Assembly (NCBI GenBank): GCA_963971535.1
Contig: OZ020585.1
Span: 22,318,005-22,382,004 of the forward strand
DNA: 64,000 nt
Direction: 5' to 3'
From: Notolepis coatsorum
Lineage: Eukaryota; Chordata; Actinopteri; Aulopiformes; Paralepididae
Of the stretch, positions 1 through 10,755 are shown one piece after another (position 1 is the first letter of the stretch; each line of letters opens with the position of its first letter). Under the pieces are notes generated by a model. The model ran no database searches. It saw nothing but the letters and a program-made list of their open reading frames with translations, and was not told the origin of the DNA. Position numbers and translations under genes: made by a program.

Positions 1-382
1 TATAGGACTTGAACTAGATCCAAGTTCATTCAGCTATCTGATGAGAGAACTACACTCCCAGAATTCAATGTGATCATTGTCACTAGAACCATTTCACACC
101 TGGAGCAAAGTCCCAGTCATTCCTTTGTTATTCCAGTGAATGGACCCAGCAGGAGGCCTAGCCTAGCGACAAGCGGCCACTACATAGTTGGGTATTGAAA
201 AAATGCTCATATACACATAGAGAATAATAATCAACAAGAAACATCAACTGTATCAATTGTATTGTACAATGAACAACCCTATATATCGCTTTTGGATTAC
301 AATAGTAATACAAGGTAATGTACTGATTTCTTTTGATTTCTCTGTTTGAGAGAGAGAGAGAGAGAGAGTGTGTGTGTGTGTG
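1..382. other. Unassigned DNA ending in a GA/GT microsatellite
   Basis: I see no gene or recognisable repeat family in the first 340 bases. Positions about 350-382 are a compound (GA)n-(GT)n microsatellite next to the poly-G edge of the following element. Confidence 0.6.
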
Positions 383-541
383 CAGGGGAGTAGCTGGGGG
401 GGGGGGGGGGTTAGGATGATTCCAAGGGCCCAGCAAATGCCCCAAATTTTTTTATAGATTGGGGGCCCCACATTTTTTTAATAGATTGGGGGCCCACAAA
501 TTGATTCTTTTCATGGGGCCCAGAATCTCCAGCTACGCCCG
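383..541 (-). mobile_element. hAT-like MITE (non-autonomous)
   Basis: Read on the minus strand, the segment begins CACGGGCGTAGCTGGAGAT and ends near AGCTACTCCCCTGC, so its ends form imperfect inverted repeats around a GTAGCT core. The interior holds two tandem copies of a unit of the form GGGGCCCCCAATCTAT plus a T-run. This is the layout of short hAT-derived repeats in fish. I could not find a clean 8-bp target duplication because the left flank is a microsatellite, so the class is tentative. Confidence 0.45.
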
Positions 542-688
542 TGAGCGCACCTTTCTCTAGAGAGCTGTCATCACCGTGATGCGCGCTTGAATGAACTGCG
601 AGATAACTCATAACTCGTACACACACGCACTCTGTCTCTGCCAGTTATGTTGATGAAAAGCATGTTAGACTACTTTTAATACATAAAT

Positions 689-724
689 TAACGTTCCGTC
701 GGGTCCCGTGTATTCTAGAGAATG

Positions 725-757
<33 letters not shown>

Positions 758-897
758 CAGGACGCGCTGAAGAAGCATACATAGAAGCAGACTCGACATT
801 AACGTTCCGTCGGGTCCCGTGTATTCTAGAGAATGATAATAATAATAATAATAATGCAGGACGCGCTGAAGAAGCATACATAGAAGCAGACTCGACA
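689..897. repeat. Tandem duplication with embedded (ATA)n
   Basis: Two near-identical units (689-799 and 800-897) start TAACGTTCCGTCGGG and end at the AGCAGACTCGACA block. The main difference is the length of an internal ATA/ATT microsatellite, longer in the first copy. The duplication is recent and non-coding. Confidence 0.9.
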
Positions 898-1349
898 CAA
901 GTTTCGTCTCGACGCTGCGTCTCAGCGCACACACACACATACACCACATTATTCTGCGAAGCAGCTCAGTGTCCCGTGGATATTATTGCAAGAGATAATT
1001 CATACATATTATGAAAAGCCGATGCCGATCTGTTGTTTAGAATTTGGATGGGGGGTAGAGAGTCTCTGATACCTCTCACCTCTGCGCGGGGGTCTAACAC
1101 CTATTCACAGCGCACACGCTTCTCTTGTGTGTGCGCGCGTGCGTGTATGTGTGTTTCGTGACGCGCTGTAGTTCTCTCGCAAACGGAAATAATTACAAGC
1201 ATACCATCTAGCAAGAATTAAACGTATTTACAAGTCGTATTATGTTTAGCAAGTAATGAGACATATATAGTACATCTCAAAGCACTCGAAATTGTCATTT
1301 TTTTATTTTTATCGATTTCTGAAAATATGTACGTTTAGAGCATTTAGAA
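898..1349. other. No gene seen
   Basis: Low-information DNA with short CA/TG-rich stretches. I see no coding pattern or repeat family before the gypsy remnant. Confidence 0.5.
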
Positions 1350-1379
1350 GACATTCTAATTATTTTGTTCTCCGCCCAC

Positions 1380-2484
1380 GGGAGCAATACGCCCCGTTGA
1401 CTCCTAAGGGTTAAAGGCGGTAGTGGGCGACTTGACTTGTCAAAGTGATGCTTTAGAGTGAGCCTTCTGTTGAGGAGCTGGGCGCTGACTCGCCGGGCGT
1501 CCTTGGGGGCTGGTTCCAGTAGTTTGCTACACACTGGAATGGCTGCGCGTGTCTGCCGTGACATCAGACGTTCAGCAGGGGAGCCTAGTGTTGAGTCATG
1601 GGGGACGTTCCTGAGGTTTAGGAGATTGAAAAAAACATCGGTTCCATCTCTATGAGATTTCTCCATCAGTTGCTTGGCACTTCTGACGCCCTCTCTGCGA
1701 GCCCATTAGACTGTGGGAACTCTGGGCTGCTGGTGGTATGGACAAAATCCCATTGTTTGGCAAAGTCCTTGAAACTCTGACTGGTGTATTATCTAGCATT
1801 GTCAGAGAAGAGGGTGTGCGGTGAGCCGTGGACTGAAAAATGTCTTTTCAACTTAGATATCACAGCCGATGATGTCAGGCTGTGGAGAAGGTCGATTTCG
1901 TACCAGCCAGAATACGAATCTACTAGCACTTGGTAGTGTTTACCATGCCATTCAAACATGTCCGTGGCAACTGTAGACCATGGGAGGTCTGGAACTGATT
2001 GAAGTTTCAGAGGTTCCTTTTGCTGGTGGGACTTGGTGCTGTTGCACGTTGCACATGAGAGCAGCTCTTCAGCGATGTCAGTTGACATTGCCGGCCAGAA
2101 TATGATGCCTCTGGCTCTGCGCTTTGTGGCTTCAACACCTGGGTGACCTTTGTGCACGATGTTGATGTACTCTCTGTGCAGAGACTGGGGGATGACTGTC
2201 TTGTGGCCTTTCATGATGATTCCATCCTCCACTGCGAGTTCGTCTCTGTAAGGGAAGAAGGGAATGACAGCAGGCTGGAGCTGGCTTTCTCTGTTGGGCC
2301 ATCCTCTCTGAATGACCGCAGTGAGGGTCTGTAACATCTCATCCTCTGCTGTGTGCTTTCTGAGTTCTTCTAGGCGAGCGGTGGAGATGCAACTCACCGA
2401 CATGACCTCATAAGCACCGTTTTCAGCAGGGCTCTGGGTGACATGTTTGTTTGGAGCTCTGGAGAGGGTGTCAGCCAGGTACAT
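1380..2484 (-). pseudogene. pol: Gypsy integrase (frameshifted)
   Basis: Integrase is read in two pieces. The first (1789-2484) has the HHCC zinc module (HREYINIVHKGHPG ... CATCNS) and two acidic core positions in ATDMFEW and LFSDNAR. It then stops. The remaining core, including a Glu in the expected SNGLAE context, is in a different reading around 1670-1790. The C-terminal segment with the SPAERLM motif follows (about 1380-1666). At least two frame disruptions rule out activity. Confidence 0.8.
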
Positions 2485-3700
2485 GTACTAGGCTGATGTC
2501 GTAGCTCTGTAGACGGAGTAGCATTCTCTGGAGACGGGCTGGGGCTGTGTGAATGGGCTTTTTCAGGATCGTCACCAGAGGTTGGTGGTCTGTTTCCACG
2601 ATTGTGGGCTTTCCATATACATAGTCCTTGAATTTTGTGCAGGCAAACACGACAGCTAGAAGCTCTCTTTCTATTTGGGCGTACCTTGTCTCTGTATCTG
2701 TGAGGGTACGCGACGCAAATGCTACTGGCCTGCCACTTTGCATGCATGCTGCTCCGAGTCCATAGCATGACGCGTCACTTGTGAGTGTGACTGGCTCCTT
2801 GACGTTGTAGTATACTAACACTGGTGGGCTGGATAGGCACGACTTGAGGCGCTCAAATGCCTCCTGGTGCTGCTGGTACCAGCACCACGCCGTCTCCTTG
2901 TGGGTCAGCTTCCTCAGTGGCACTGCTATGTCACTGAAGCTGGGGATGTACTTTGCCAGGTAGTTTACCATCCCTAGGAAACGCTGTAGGGAAGTGACAT
3001 CTGTGGGGACTGGCATCTCAGTTATAGCTGCAGTTTTAGAGGGGTCTGCTTTCAAGCCTTCGCTCGTGAAGATGTGGCCTACATAACCTACTTGGTCTAG
3101 GCAAAACTTGCACTTTGCTGAGTTTAGCCTGAGGTTGACCTCGCTCACCCGATCAAGCACTTTTCTCAGTTTGGCATCGTGTTCAGCCACTCTGCGGCCT
3201 CCGATGATGATGTCATCTACTATCACGGAGCATGGTAAGCCTGTGAACAGCTGTTCCATGGAGCGCTGAAACACCTCGCTTGCGGAGTTGATGCCGAAAG
3301 GCATTCTTTGACATTTGTAGCGCCCAAACGGCGTACTGAATGTGGTCAGCACTGAGGATTTCTCGTCCAGACGTATCTGCCAGAATGAGTTCTTGGCATC
3401 CAGGACGGAAAACACTGTTGCTCCTGACATCTGTGCTGCTACCTCTTCAACACTACGCATGGGGTGATGGGGCCTTTTCAACGCTGTGTTGAGGTCCTTT
3501 GGATTGATGCACAGTCTGATTTCTTGTTTGTCTTTCTTGTGTGCTGCCACCATAGATGAAACCCAGTCCGTGGGCTCAGAGACAGGTGTTATGACACCTA
3601 TGCTTTGCATGCGGTCCAATTCCGCTTTAACCCTCTCTTGCATCGCTGTGGGGATGCGGTGGGCTGGTCAGACCACAGGCTGTATGCTGGTGCTTTCTGT
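2471..3700 (-). pseudogene. pol: Gypsy reverse transcriptase - RNase H
   Basis: The minus strand carries a 390-residue open stretch (2471-3643), with homology extending upstream through a TGA to about 3700. RT landmarks in order are RLCINPKDLN, SVLDAKNSFWQI (palm aspartate), MPFGINSA and the catalytic box as VDDI. RNase H follows with TSDASCYGLG, ELLAVVF and TDHQPL. The open frame ends at a stop in the RNase H-integrase tether, and integrase continues in another frame. The first RT residues lie next to the gag deletion. Catalytic residues are visible, but the copy is broken upstream and downstream. Confidence 0.85.
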
Positions 3701-4319
3701 TGTAAACAGGCCTCACTGCATCAACACTGGTAGCCTGTGTGGCTAGTGTTTTGCTGTTTTCTTCTGTCATTTCGTGAATATGACAGATTGTGATAGCTTT
3801 GGCAAGTGTTAATTCACTATCCCTCAACAGAGATTTTCTCAAAGCGTCGCGTGTGATGCCACACACGATTCGATCACAGATAAGCTCTTCAGTCAAAGTT
3901 CCAAACTGGCAATTTTTTGCTTTGATCTTCAAGTCACTGATGAAGGATTCAATGCTCTCACCTTGCTTCTGGTTTCTCGAATGAAATTTGTGTCTTTCCA
4001 TCGTCCTGTTGCTTTGGGGATTGCATATTTCCCTGAATTTTCTTTTCAGGCAGTTCGGGTCCTCTCTGGACTCCGCCGGTGTAATTACTGCTCCGTTGTC
4101 ACCGGGCGCACACACCGCAGCTGCATACACAAACGAACGCTCCCGTTCTATGGCTTCAGGTCCAGCAATGTTGAGGAGAATGTAAGCCTTTGTACTTGCA
4201 GGTTTCTCTGAGTGGGCTGCAGCAATAAAAATGTCATACTCCCCTTCAAAAATCCGCCAATTCTCTGCGACATGTTCATCAAACACAACAGGGTCGGGTC
4301 TGCGAAATCCATCCGCCAT
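3627..4319 (-). pseudogene. gag: Gypsy gag (truncated)
   Basis: This reads a 230-residue frame starting MADGFRRPDPVVFDEH, just downstream of the PBS, which supports the start. The body has the helical capsid-like pattern of Ty3/gypsy Gag, including a WRIFEGEYDIFI segment and a QGESIESFISDLK segment typical of retrotransposon gag domains. The expected CCHC zinc knuckle and aspartic protease do not follow. The frame runs instead into the N-terminal edge of the RT region, so a deletion has removed the gag-protease junction. Its original role would be particle assembly; this copy is not functional. Confidence 0.75.
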
Positions 4320-4431
4320 AGTGTCTGTCTACTAGCGCGGCCGCGGCTAGGTTAGCTAGGCTAGGCTATCACAGGCTAGTAAAAAAACACGTTACTCATG
4401 GGCGAAAAGTCCGTACTGTCTTCTGACACCA

Positions 4432-4617
4432 TGTAAACTGTGTTAATATGTACCTCAGTTGCGTGTGAGTCAATGAACACACTTGGGTATACCAAACCGT
4501 AGGTTTATTTAACATCTAGTTGTGACGTGACGGTGAGAACAGGTTCATAGTAGCGAGGCAGTTTGTACGCCGTCGCACTAGCGGTACGGTGGCTCGTATT
4601 TAAGCATTACATCACAC
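4432..4617 (-). repeat. Short 5' LTR of the gypsy remnant with adjacent PBS
   Basis: On the minus strand this begins TGTGATGTAATGC and ends ACACAGTTTACA, a TG...CA LTR of about 186 bp, with an AATAAA signal (plus-strand complement near 4501-4507). Immediately inside is TGGTGTCAGAAG, which matches the first 12 bases expected for a primer site complementary to the 3' end of tRNA-Leu (CAA type). The outer boundary is inferred from TG/CA termini because the partner LTR is gone. Confidence 0.6.
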
Positions 4618-4626
4618 GCAGGAGTG

Positions 4627-4726
4627 GTTTGTGACCAATAAACCATGCCTAGGGGTGGTTGTTAGGCCCGAGGCGCAGCCGAGGGTCGTTAGACCCCCCT
4701 AGGCATGGTTTATTGGTCACAAATCA
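4627..4726. repeat. Inverted repeat (hairpin) beside the gypsy LTR
   Basis: Two arms of about 31 bases, containing TGACCAATAAACCATGCC and its complement, flank a GC-rich loop of about 35 bases. The hairpin begins within 10 bp of the gypsy LTR outer edge. It looks like the end or whole of a fold-back MITE; no family name is supported. Confidence 0.75.
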
Positions 4727-4857
4727 CGACTGCACGTGGTGTAAAGCTTTTATACAACTGCCAGATTCATCCAACCTTATTTCTATACAATAAACACACA
4801 TTAATCGAAGATTTATTGAAAAAACCATCCGCCAGAAAAAGTAGTTCCCACAACTCC

Positions 4858-5010
4858 ATGTGGAAGCAGCTTGAAGTGCATCCAACCAAACTAACACATC
4901 CAACTGTGTATTATTGGAATGATTGAGAGAAGTTGCCTCATGTGGAAGCAGCTTGAAGTGCATCCAACCAACTAACACATCCAACTGTGTATTATTGGAA
5001 TGATTGATTG
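4858..5010. repeat. Two-copy tandem duplication, about 79-bp unit
   Basis: The block beginning CATGTGGAAGCAGCTTGAAG is repeated in direct orientation about 79 bp later with only a few differences, each copy ending in the TATTATTGGAATGATTGA segment. No coding content. Confidence 0.9.
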
Positions 5011-5228
5011 AAAATTTATTAAAACGTTTTCTTTGCCCTATAGGAAAAAAACGTTTTCTTCGCCCTATTTTTTTATTTATTTCTTTTAGCCTAAACTTAA
5101 CCAGTTGGAAACCAGGGGTACAGTAATAAAATTAGCAATCAACCAATCAATCAATTCAATAGACCATGCTCACTTAAAACAGCGCTGCTTCTCTCTCAGT
5201 CTGACTCCCCCGCTGTTGCAGACAGGAG

Positions 5229-5242
5229 TGTGTGTGTGTGTG

Positions 5243-5280
<38 letters not shown>

Positions 5281-5303
5281 ACAGTGTGTGTGTGCGTGTG
5301 TGT

Positions 5304-5348
<45 letters not shown>

Positions 5349-5353
5349 TGTTT
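5229..5353. repeat. (GT)n microsatellite
   Basis: Long interrupted (TG)n tract. All apparent reading frames across it are low-complexity artefacts. Confidence 0.95.
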
Positions 5354-5906
5354 GTGGGTACGCCAGCGTCGGACAGTGTGAGAGAGAACGCTGCAGTCGG
5401 AAAGTAGGAAGGAAGAAATTTAAATCAATCAATTAATCTATCAATCAATCCGCGATTTTTCTTTTGTTCTAGATTGAGTCAAGACCCATCAATTACATCA
5501 TCCAACATTGTTTAAAATACTAACACATTCCCCTTGACAGAATCGCTTCATATTTAGTCGTTATGGTGCTTTCAACATAACCATTTGTTGGACCGCAATC
5601 CTGTTTTCTCCCGGAGTGAGCCGGGGAGGGTTATGTGATTTGGTTGTGGGCGGGTCCTGAGCCCAGGACCGTGGATTGTTACCAATAAAGACGTGTGAAT
5701 GGCCAATCAGAATCGAGAAATTTGCATGCCGTTGTATAATAAACAATAGTCAAACTGGATAATCATTTAGCCAATGATCTTTAAAAAACAGCTTTTTTAA
5801 ATGTACATACATTCAGAAAAACGTGAGATGCTTGTTTTTCCTGGCTTCTCAACTGTAGTAGATTTGTAAACAACAAGGTATCACCTTTTTTAAGTAGCAG
5901 CAGTGT
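5354..5906. other. No gene seen
   Basis: Mostly AT-rich unique sequence with a short ATCAATCA repeat near 5420-5450. No coding signature. Confidence 0.5.
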
Positions 5907-6345
5907 GTGCTACATCCTCTGGCCACCTCAGACCCACTCCTATCCGAGCTTCGGGGGGGGTCATCAAAGAGCCGCCTATTCTCGGTCCTCGCTCCACAAT
6001 GGTGGAATGAACTTCCCACAACAGTTAGGACAGCTGAAACCCGACCAATCTTTCGCCGTCGACTAAAAACACACTTCTTCAATCAATATCTAAAATGAAA
6101 AAAATATTTAAAAAAATTAAACTAACCTTACCTTACTGTCTTATAATATCATGCACTCTTCCTACTATACTAAATGTCTTTACTACTATGCACTCAACAC
6201 TGCAGCACCCAAGTTTCAGCACTGTTTGAACATTTTTACTCAGCTGTAAGAGTTGTACCCTTCCTGCTGACTTATCGTACAGAACTTGTAAGTCGCTTTG
6301 GATAAAAGTGTCCGCTAAATGACTAAATGTAAATGTAAGTGTGCT
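5907..6345 (+). mobile_element. 5'-truncated L2-type LINE (ORF2 tail and 3' UTR)
   Basis: A short frame (5907-6098) ends with the RT C-terminal pattern WWNELPTTVRTAETRPIF and RRRLKTHFFNQYL, common to fish L2/CR1-group LINEs. It is followed by a non-coding tail finishing CGCTTTGGATAAAAGTGTCC and an AAATGTAAATGTAA repeat, a typical L2-type 3' end. All upstream ORF2 is missing, as expected for incomplete reverse transcription. The plus orientation is set by both the frame and the tail. Confidence 0.8.
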
Positions 6346-7374
6346 TGTGTGGCGTGTCACTTAAGGTGCTTTTGTGTGTATGCTCTGATAGTTTAGAGTC
6401 TATCCCTCAGCAGACCCTCAGTGTTCTTTAGCTGTTCATTATTTTGGCCTTGGCCCACCCTGCACACACGCTGTGCAACCCTGTGCTTAATTTGTACATA
6501 ACACATCTTGTTGTGTTTTTTTGTATATCTACAACCAGTGTGACAGAGCTTTGGTTTGGGAGACAGGGAGGGAAGGGCTCTTTCTTTTATGTTACGTCTT
6601 GGTTCCCCTGTGCTGAGACACAACAGCAGGGAAACGGCACTTCAGGGAGGCTACTGTCCACGTGAGTATTCTTTTTTTCTCTCCCTGCTCCCATCAACAC
6701 ATAACTAACTATAAATTCCCACAAAGAGGGAGCACGTGGCATGCGGGGGGTGGGGGGATAATAGGAGAAGTGCCATAAACCATATCAGAGGGATGTTTGT
6801 CTCGCAGCTCGCTGTTCGCTACTGTCCCTTGTGCCGTAACAAAAGGAGCCCAGAGATCCGGTACTGGGATTTAATTAAAAAGGTGTCTCTGTTGTCGTCC
6901 GCCTGTCTCGGTTTAGTTATGCACCACAGAGCTCTTCAGAAAACGTGAGGTGGAACGACTAAAGCAAAGACTGGACCGTCAAGCGCAGCCATTGACTTAA
7001 TTACAATATCTAATAGACTTGGTCATTGATAACGGGAGCCATTGGAGATTAGCGACACCCATGTCCATCTCCTCTGGCAACAATTAAACAGCCATGGGAG
7101 CCCAGCTGGGCTTAGCTGCGTGATATCTGACCTCCGATCAAGAGCGCTGCAGGAGAGCGAAGATGTTCGCCCAGAGCCAATAACCCCAGCTACGGAAGTC
7201 TGGTTGTCTCGCAGCTTACGAATATTAATAATCAACACGGCGAACTAGGCAGGAATATGTTTGGGGTGTTTTTCGGGGAAGGGGTGAATAACATAAAAGA
7301 TGATTGTGTTGTAATTAGTGATAAATGAACCAAATGAGAAATAAAGCAATGCCCACAACAAGTTTAGGTGAAAG
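6346..7374. other. Unique DNA; possible conserved non-coding element
   Basis: No coding exon is convincing here. About 6990-7240 is balanced in base composition, free of simple repeats and rich in homeodomain-like TAATTA/TTAATAA sites, which resembles vertebrate conserved non-coding DNA. That is an impression from composition only; no alignment was possible. Confidence 0.3.
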
Positions 7375-7382
7375 AAAGTAAT

Positions 7383-7852
7383 TAGTGCTGTCAAACGATT
7401 AAAATATTTAACTCGATTAATCGCATGATTGTCCATAGTTAACTCGCGATTAATCGCAAATTAATCGCATTTTTATTTTTAATTTATTTTTTTACCTTAA
7501 ACAGATCTTTTTCAAGTTCCAAGTTTTAATACTCTTATCAACATGCGAGTCAACAAATGCTTGCTTTGTGCAGCCATTTAACACAAAAGGATGACCCTCA
7601 TGCATTGCAAATTTGCATCAAATTCAAAACAGAGTGATGCACAAAATAACTTAAAAGAAAATAATAATTTAAAACAATGAATAAAGTGTGCATGAAATAA
7701 TAGGGGAAAGAAAACGTTAGGAACTTGTTACATTCACACACAAGGGCTGATTAATCACCCCCCCCCCCCTCTCTCCCTCACACACACACTCTCCCAGCTC
7801 TTTTTCTCTTTTGCCCCTTCCTCATCTCTCTCACCCCCCTCTCTCTCTATAT

Positions 7853-7893
<41 letters not shown>

Positions 7894-8061
7894 CAGAAAC
7901 AAACATAGTATCAATGAGAGCATCAATAATACACCTGAGTGAAGTCTAGTAAAAAAAATGTTTTTTTTTTTTTTTTTAGTTAATCTTGAGTTAAAAAAAT
8001 TTGTGGCATTAATAGAATCGGGAGTTAACGCGATATTAACGCGATATATTTGACAGCCTTA
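7383..8061. mobile_element. Non-autonomous hAT transposon with 8-bp TSD
   Basis: The element begins TAGTGCTGTCAAACGATTAA and ends ATATTTGACAGCCTTA, so its ends form inverted repeats around GCTGTCAAA. It is flanked on both sides by AAAGTAAT (7375-7382 and 8062-8069), an exact 8-bp target duplication diagnostic of the hAT superfamily. The interior (679 bp total) is AT-rich, contains a poly-C/CA tract (7757-7890) and encodes no transposase, so it depended on enzyme made elsewhere. Confidence 0.88.
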
Positions 8062-8069
8062 AAAGTAAT

Positions 8070-8425
8070 ATATTGTGCCTTTTATATATACAAACAAAAC
8101 AGACTAATAGACAATGACAATGGTGGATTTGATACACACAACCAAGGGGAAAAGGGGGGGGGGGGGGGGAGAAGGGAAAAGGAGCTTGAATGATGCCAAA
8201 GGAATAAACTAAGTAAAACAAAACACAACTCGGTAAGGAATATCTTGTCTACCTATACACAAACACAAAGGTCAAATAAAACCTACTGCGCACTACCTAC
8301 ACTGACTAACCAAACATTTTGTCCAAAACATACAATGAGTGGCATCACTCCTGACCTAACTCTAGACAATACTATCACTACGTGTAGCACCAAATGTGTT
8401 GGGCCCCTTACCTGCTCCAATTCCC

Positions 8426-8492
<67 letters not shown>

Positions 8493-8717
8493 TTGTACCA
8501 AGTTGGCTAAATATCAGAGTCAAACATTTAACCAACAGCATAGAGACAAAAAGAAGGGGGGGAAACAGGAAGTGCTACATGGGTTTTTAAAACAAGAGGA
8601 GGGCTTCCGATTGGTCAACTGGTGATTTGCTTGATGGCTGGGATGACTGGCTGGTTTCCAATTAGTGTCCTGATGAAGGACAGGCACCTGGATCAGAGTA
8701 TAGCAGGTGGAGGGAGT

Positions 8718-8806
<89 letters not shown>

Positions 8807-8949
8807 GGGGGGGGCACAAAAGTACAAACAACTAACAACAGCCACATGGTGGAACGTAACAGTATGTGATATATGACATTACACTGAATGTTTCATATTT
8901 GTATATCTGTGAGGACCCCAGGAAGAATAGTCAACACGTTGATGATGAC
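8070..8949. repeat. Microsatellite-rich segment
   Basis: Contains a poly-G tract (about 8154-8170), a long (CA)n at about 8428-8488 and a long (GA)n at about 8719-8804, with unassigned unique DNA between. Apparent frames in this stretch are simple-repeat translations. Confidence 0.9.
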
Positions 8950-9040
8950 TAACCCTTTCACTGCCACACGACAAAGGGTGAACCCTTTCACAACCACACT
9001 ACAGAAGGTTAACCCTTTCACTACCACACTACAGACAGAT
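8950..9040. repeat. Left arm of palindrome flanking the DIRS-like element
   Basis: About three tandem copies of a roughly 30-bp unit containing CTTTCACTACCACACTACAG. The inverse of the same array lies at 14821-14905, directly on the other side of the DIRS-like element. The innermost 23 bases match perfectly in inverted orientation (9014-9036 against 14822-14844). Confidence 0.85.
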
Positions 9041-9269
9041 AACGTTAGGTTATGACTATAACCAAGTTCTGTTAGTATAGCGACGCTCGGCATCGCTCTC
9101 TGCACTATCTCGCATACGTGCACGCGCACTGAATAAAGACCACAATGTACCTTTAATCCCAATATTCGTCTGACCACACCCCTATCAGCTTACCCATATA
9201 AGCAGGGGTGGGGCCACCCACTCTCCTCCTTCCCAAGCTTTCGCCACAAGGCGAGGTCAAAGGCTGCAG

Positions 9270-9372
9270 CGGCGTCGGATGCCGAGCGTCGCTATACTAA
9301 CAGAACTTGGTTATAGTCATAACCTAACGTTCTGTATCGTATCGCTCTCGCTCGGCATCGCTCTCTGCACAA
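9270..9372. repeat. Internal complementary region of the DIRS-like element
   Basis: About 9283-9339 is the reverse complement of the left end (9041-9097). The next bases, beginning GTTCTGTATCGTATCGC, are the reverse complement of the right end (14780-14820). The two halves share a single GTT, as expected for a template derived from a circle junction. Confidence 0.85.
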
Positions 9373-9857
9373 GGGAGGCCGAGCGAGAGCCAACGGCCGA
9401 CAAATACACCCCGCTGACAGCCCCCCACAAACCATCAGAACAGGGAGGGCCGAGCCCCCCCGACCCACCCTAATGGCGGGCACCCCCCCTATTAGGGGCT
9501 TCACGGGAGGGCGACGGACCCGACCGTGCGAAGAGGCACTCAAGCAACTCAACGCACAGGGTGAGCAGACCGTGGCTTGACCCCACGACTACACACACGC
9601 ACAACCCGCATGCCACCCGGGAACGAACGGAGGAACAACCTCGTTACTGCCCCCAGAATCACGGGGTCAAGGGCAAACCCAACCCCGTGGCAAGGCCGTA
9701 GCAGCGGAGCACGAAGGAAGACCCAGACCCACCAAAAGGACTGGACTCCCTAGAATGGGGGCCCGGAGAAGTCCATGATGCCAGCATCAAGACCCCACCA
9801 GGTGGGCACGTAGTGCCCCGCCCCCCACATCGCCAGCGTATTCGGACAAAGGCCCCT

Positions 9858-9976
9858 CAGTTACTGCACCTGGTATTCCCAGGCGGAATCCCATCCAAGT
9901 ACTAACCAGGCCAGAACCTGCTTAGCTTCCGAGATCGGACGAGATCGGGCGTGTTCAGGTTGGTATGGCCGTAAGC
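9858..9976 (-). rRNA. 5S rRNA-like sequence, nearly full length
   Basis: Read on the minus strand, this 119-base segment starts GCTTACGGCCATACCAACCT and ends near GGGAATACCAGGTGCAGTAA. It follows vertebrate 5S rRNA from end to end with scattered changes. The internal pol III control region is largely kept: the A-box AGCTAAGCAGG is intact, and the C-box region reads TGGATGGGATTCCGCCTGGG, with two bases changed from the usual GAGACC. No T-run terminator is seen in the next 50 bases, so expression is doubtful. It lies inside a DIRS-like element, not in an ordinary 5S array. I regard it as 5S-derived, not as a proven gene. Confidence 0.85.
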
Positions 9977-10636
9977 CGAGCGGGCCCTGTCCCCCCAATA
10001 GTACACCGCCTGGCACACTGACCCTGCAGAACAGGCAGTCAGCATGGCCGTAAGCACACAAAAAAGGTTAACCAACGGAAGCAGGCAGCGCACCGGGGAA
10101 AAACCAGGCAACAGGCTGTTAACCCTAGCCTGGAGACTGCGGACGAGACAGGCGCCAGAGGGGACAGCTGAACACAGCCGCCCCGGCGGAAGGAGCGTAA
10201 GCTGGCGGTGTTGCATGACCAAGCCTCCATTTAAAAACCCCCACCCAGAGGGGTCGAGGCAGAGAAGGCTGACACGATTGGCAGACGTCATGAACGTGCA
10301 GGGGCACCCTCAAACGGTGAACCCGGGAGTTGACACTGCTCCAACACACCAGGGAATCAACCACCACGGTGTTACCCAATGCGGTGGTTGTTCCTATAAC
10401 CCCTCAAGAAAAAACTCCAAAACACACCTGCGGGTATACACCGGCTATACCGCAGTACAAGTGTTTCAGTTTCCAAAAAGGGTTAACCCAGGCCTACGGG
10501 TCGCAAACATCACTTCGGACCGGGCCTGGCGGTACGGGAAGCACAGGGTCACCAGAGGAGGTCAAAAAACCACCCCCACAGGCCCCTCTTCGCCATGCGT
10601 GAGAGAGGAGCGAAAAATAATGGAGAACCAGCCCCT

Positions 10637-10755
10637 AAGCACACCGTACCTGGTATTCCCCGGCGGTCTCCCAACCAAGTACTAACCAGGACCAACCTGT
10701 GTAGCGGCCGAGATCCGACGAGATCGAGCGCGTACAGAATGGCATGGCTGTAAGC
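10637..10755 (-). rRNA. Second 5S rRNA-like sequence, more diverged
   Basis: On the minus strand it begins GCTTACAGCCATGCCATTCT and runs to GGGAATACCAGGTACGGTGT, again spanning the 5S length. The A-box is altered (CGCTACACAGG) and the loop/C-box region reads TTGGGAGACCGCCGGGG. A TTATTTTT pol III terminator-like run follows about 30 bases downstream (plus-strand complement near 10613-10620). It sits 779 bp from the other copy in the same orientation, but the DNA between and around the two copies is not obviously repeated. A functional 5S gene is unlikely. Confidence 0.75.

Larger units (their letters stand above)
1350..4617 (-). mobile_element. Degenerate Ty3/gypsy LTR retrotransposon
   Basis: The minus strand reads, in order, a short LTR (4617-4432), a primer-binding-site-like motif, gag, reverse transcriptase, RNase H and integrase, which is the Ty3/gypsy pol order. 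Frameshifts, at least one stop and an internal deletion between gag and RT (near 3670-3700) mean it cannot encode its own proteins. The zinc-knuckle and protease part is missing. The downstream LTR is not present: homology ends in the integrase C-terminal region around 1350-1380. It is an old, 3'-truncated insertion. Confidence 0.85.

Noticed and set aside
8245..8876. His/Thr- and Arg/Glu-rich proteins
   Set aside because: They are translations of (CA)n and (GA)n microsatellites. The same applies at 5105-5436, 36311-36653 and 60060-60362.
10044..10685. A 213-codon plus-strand frame
   Set aside because: It runs antisense across part of the second 5S-like copy and has no domain pattern. It is chance openness in GC-rich DNA.
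9858..10755. Ordinary tandem 5S rDNA array
   Set aside because: Only two copies are present, both diverged, and the DNA between and beyond them is not repeated as an intergenic spacer would be.
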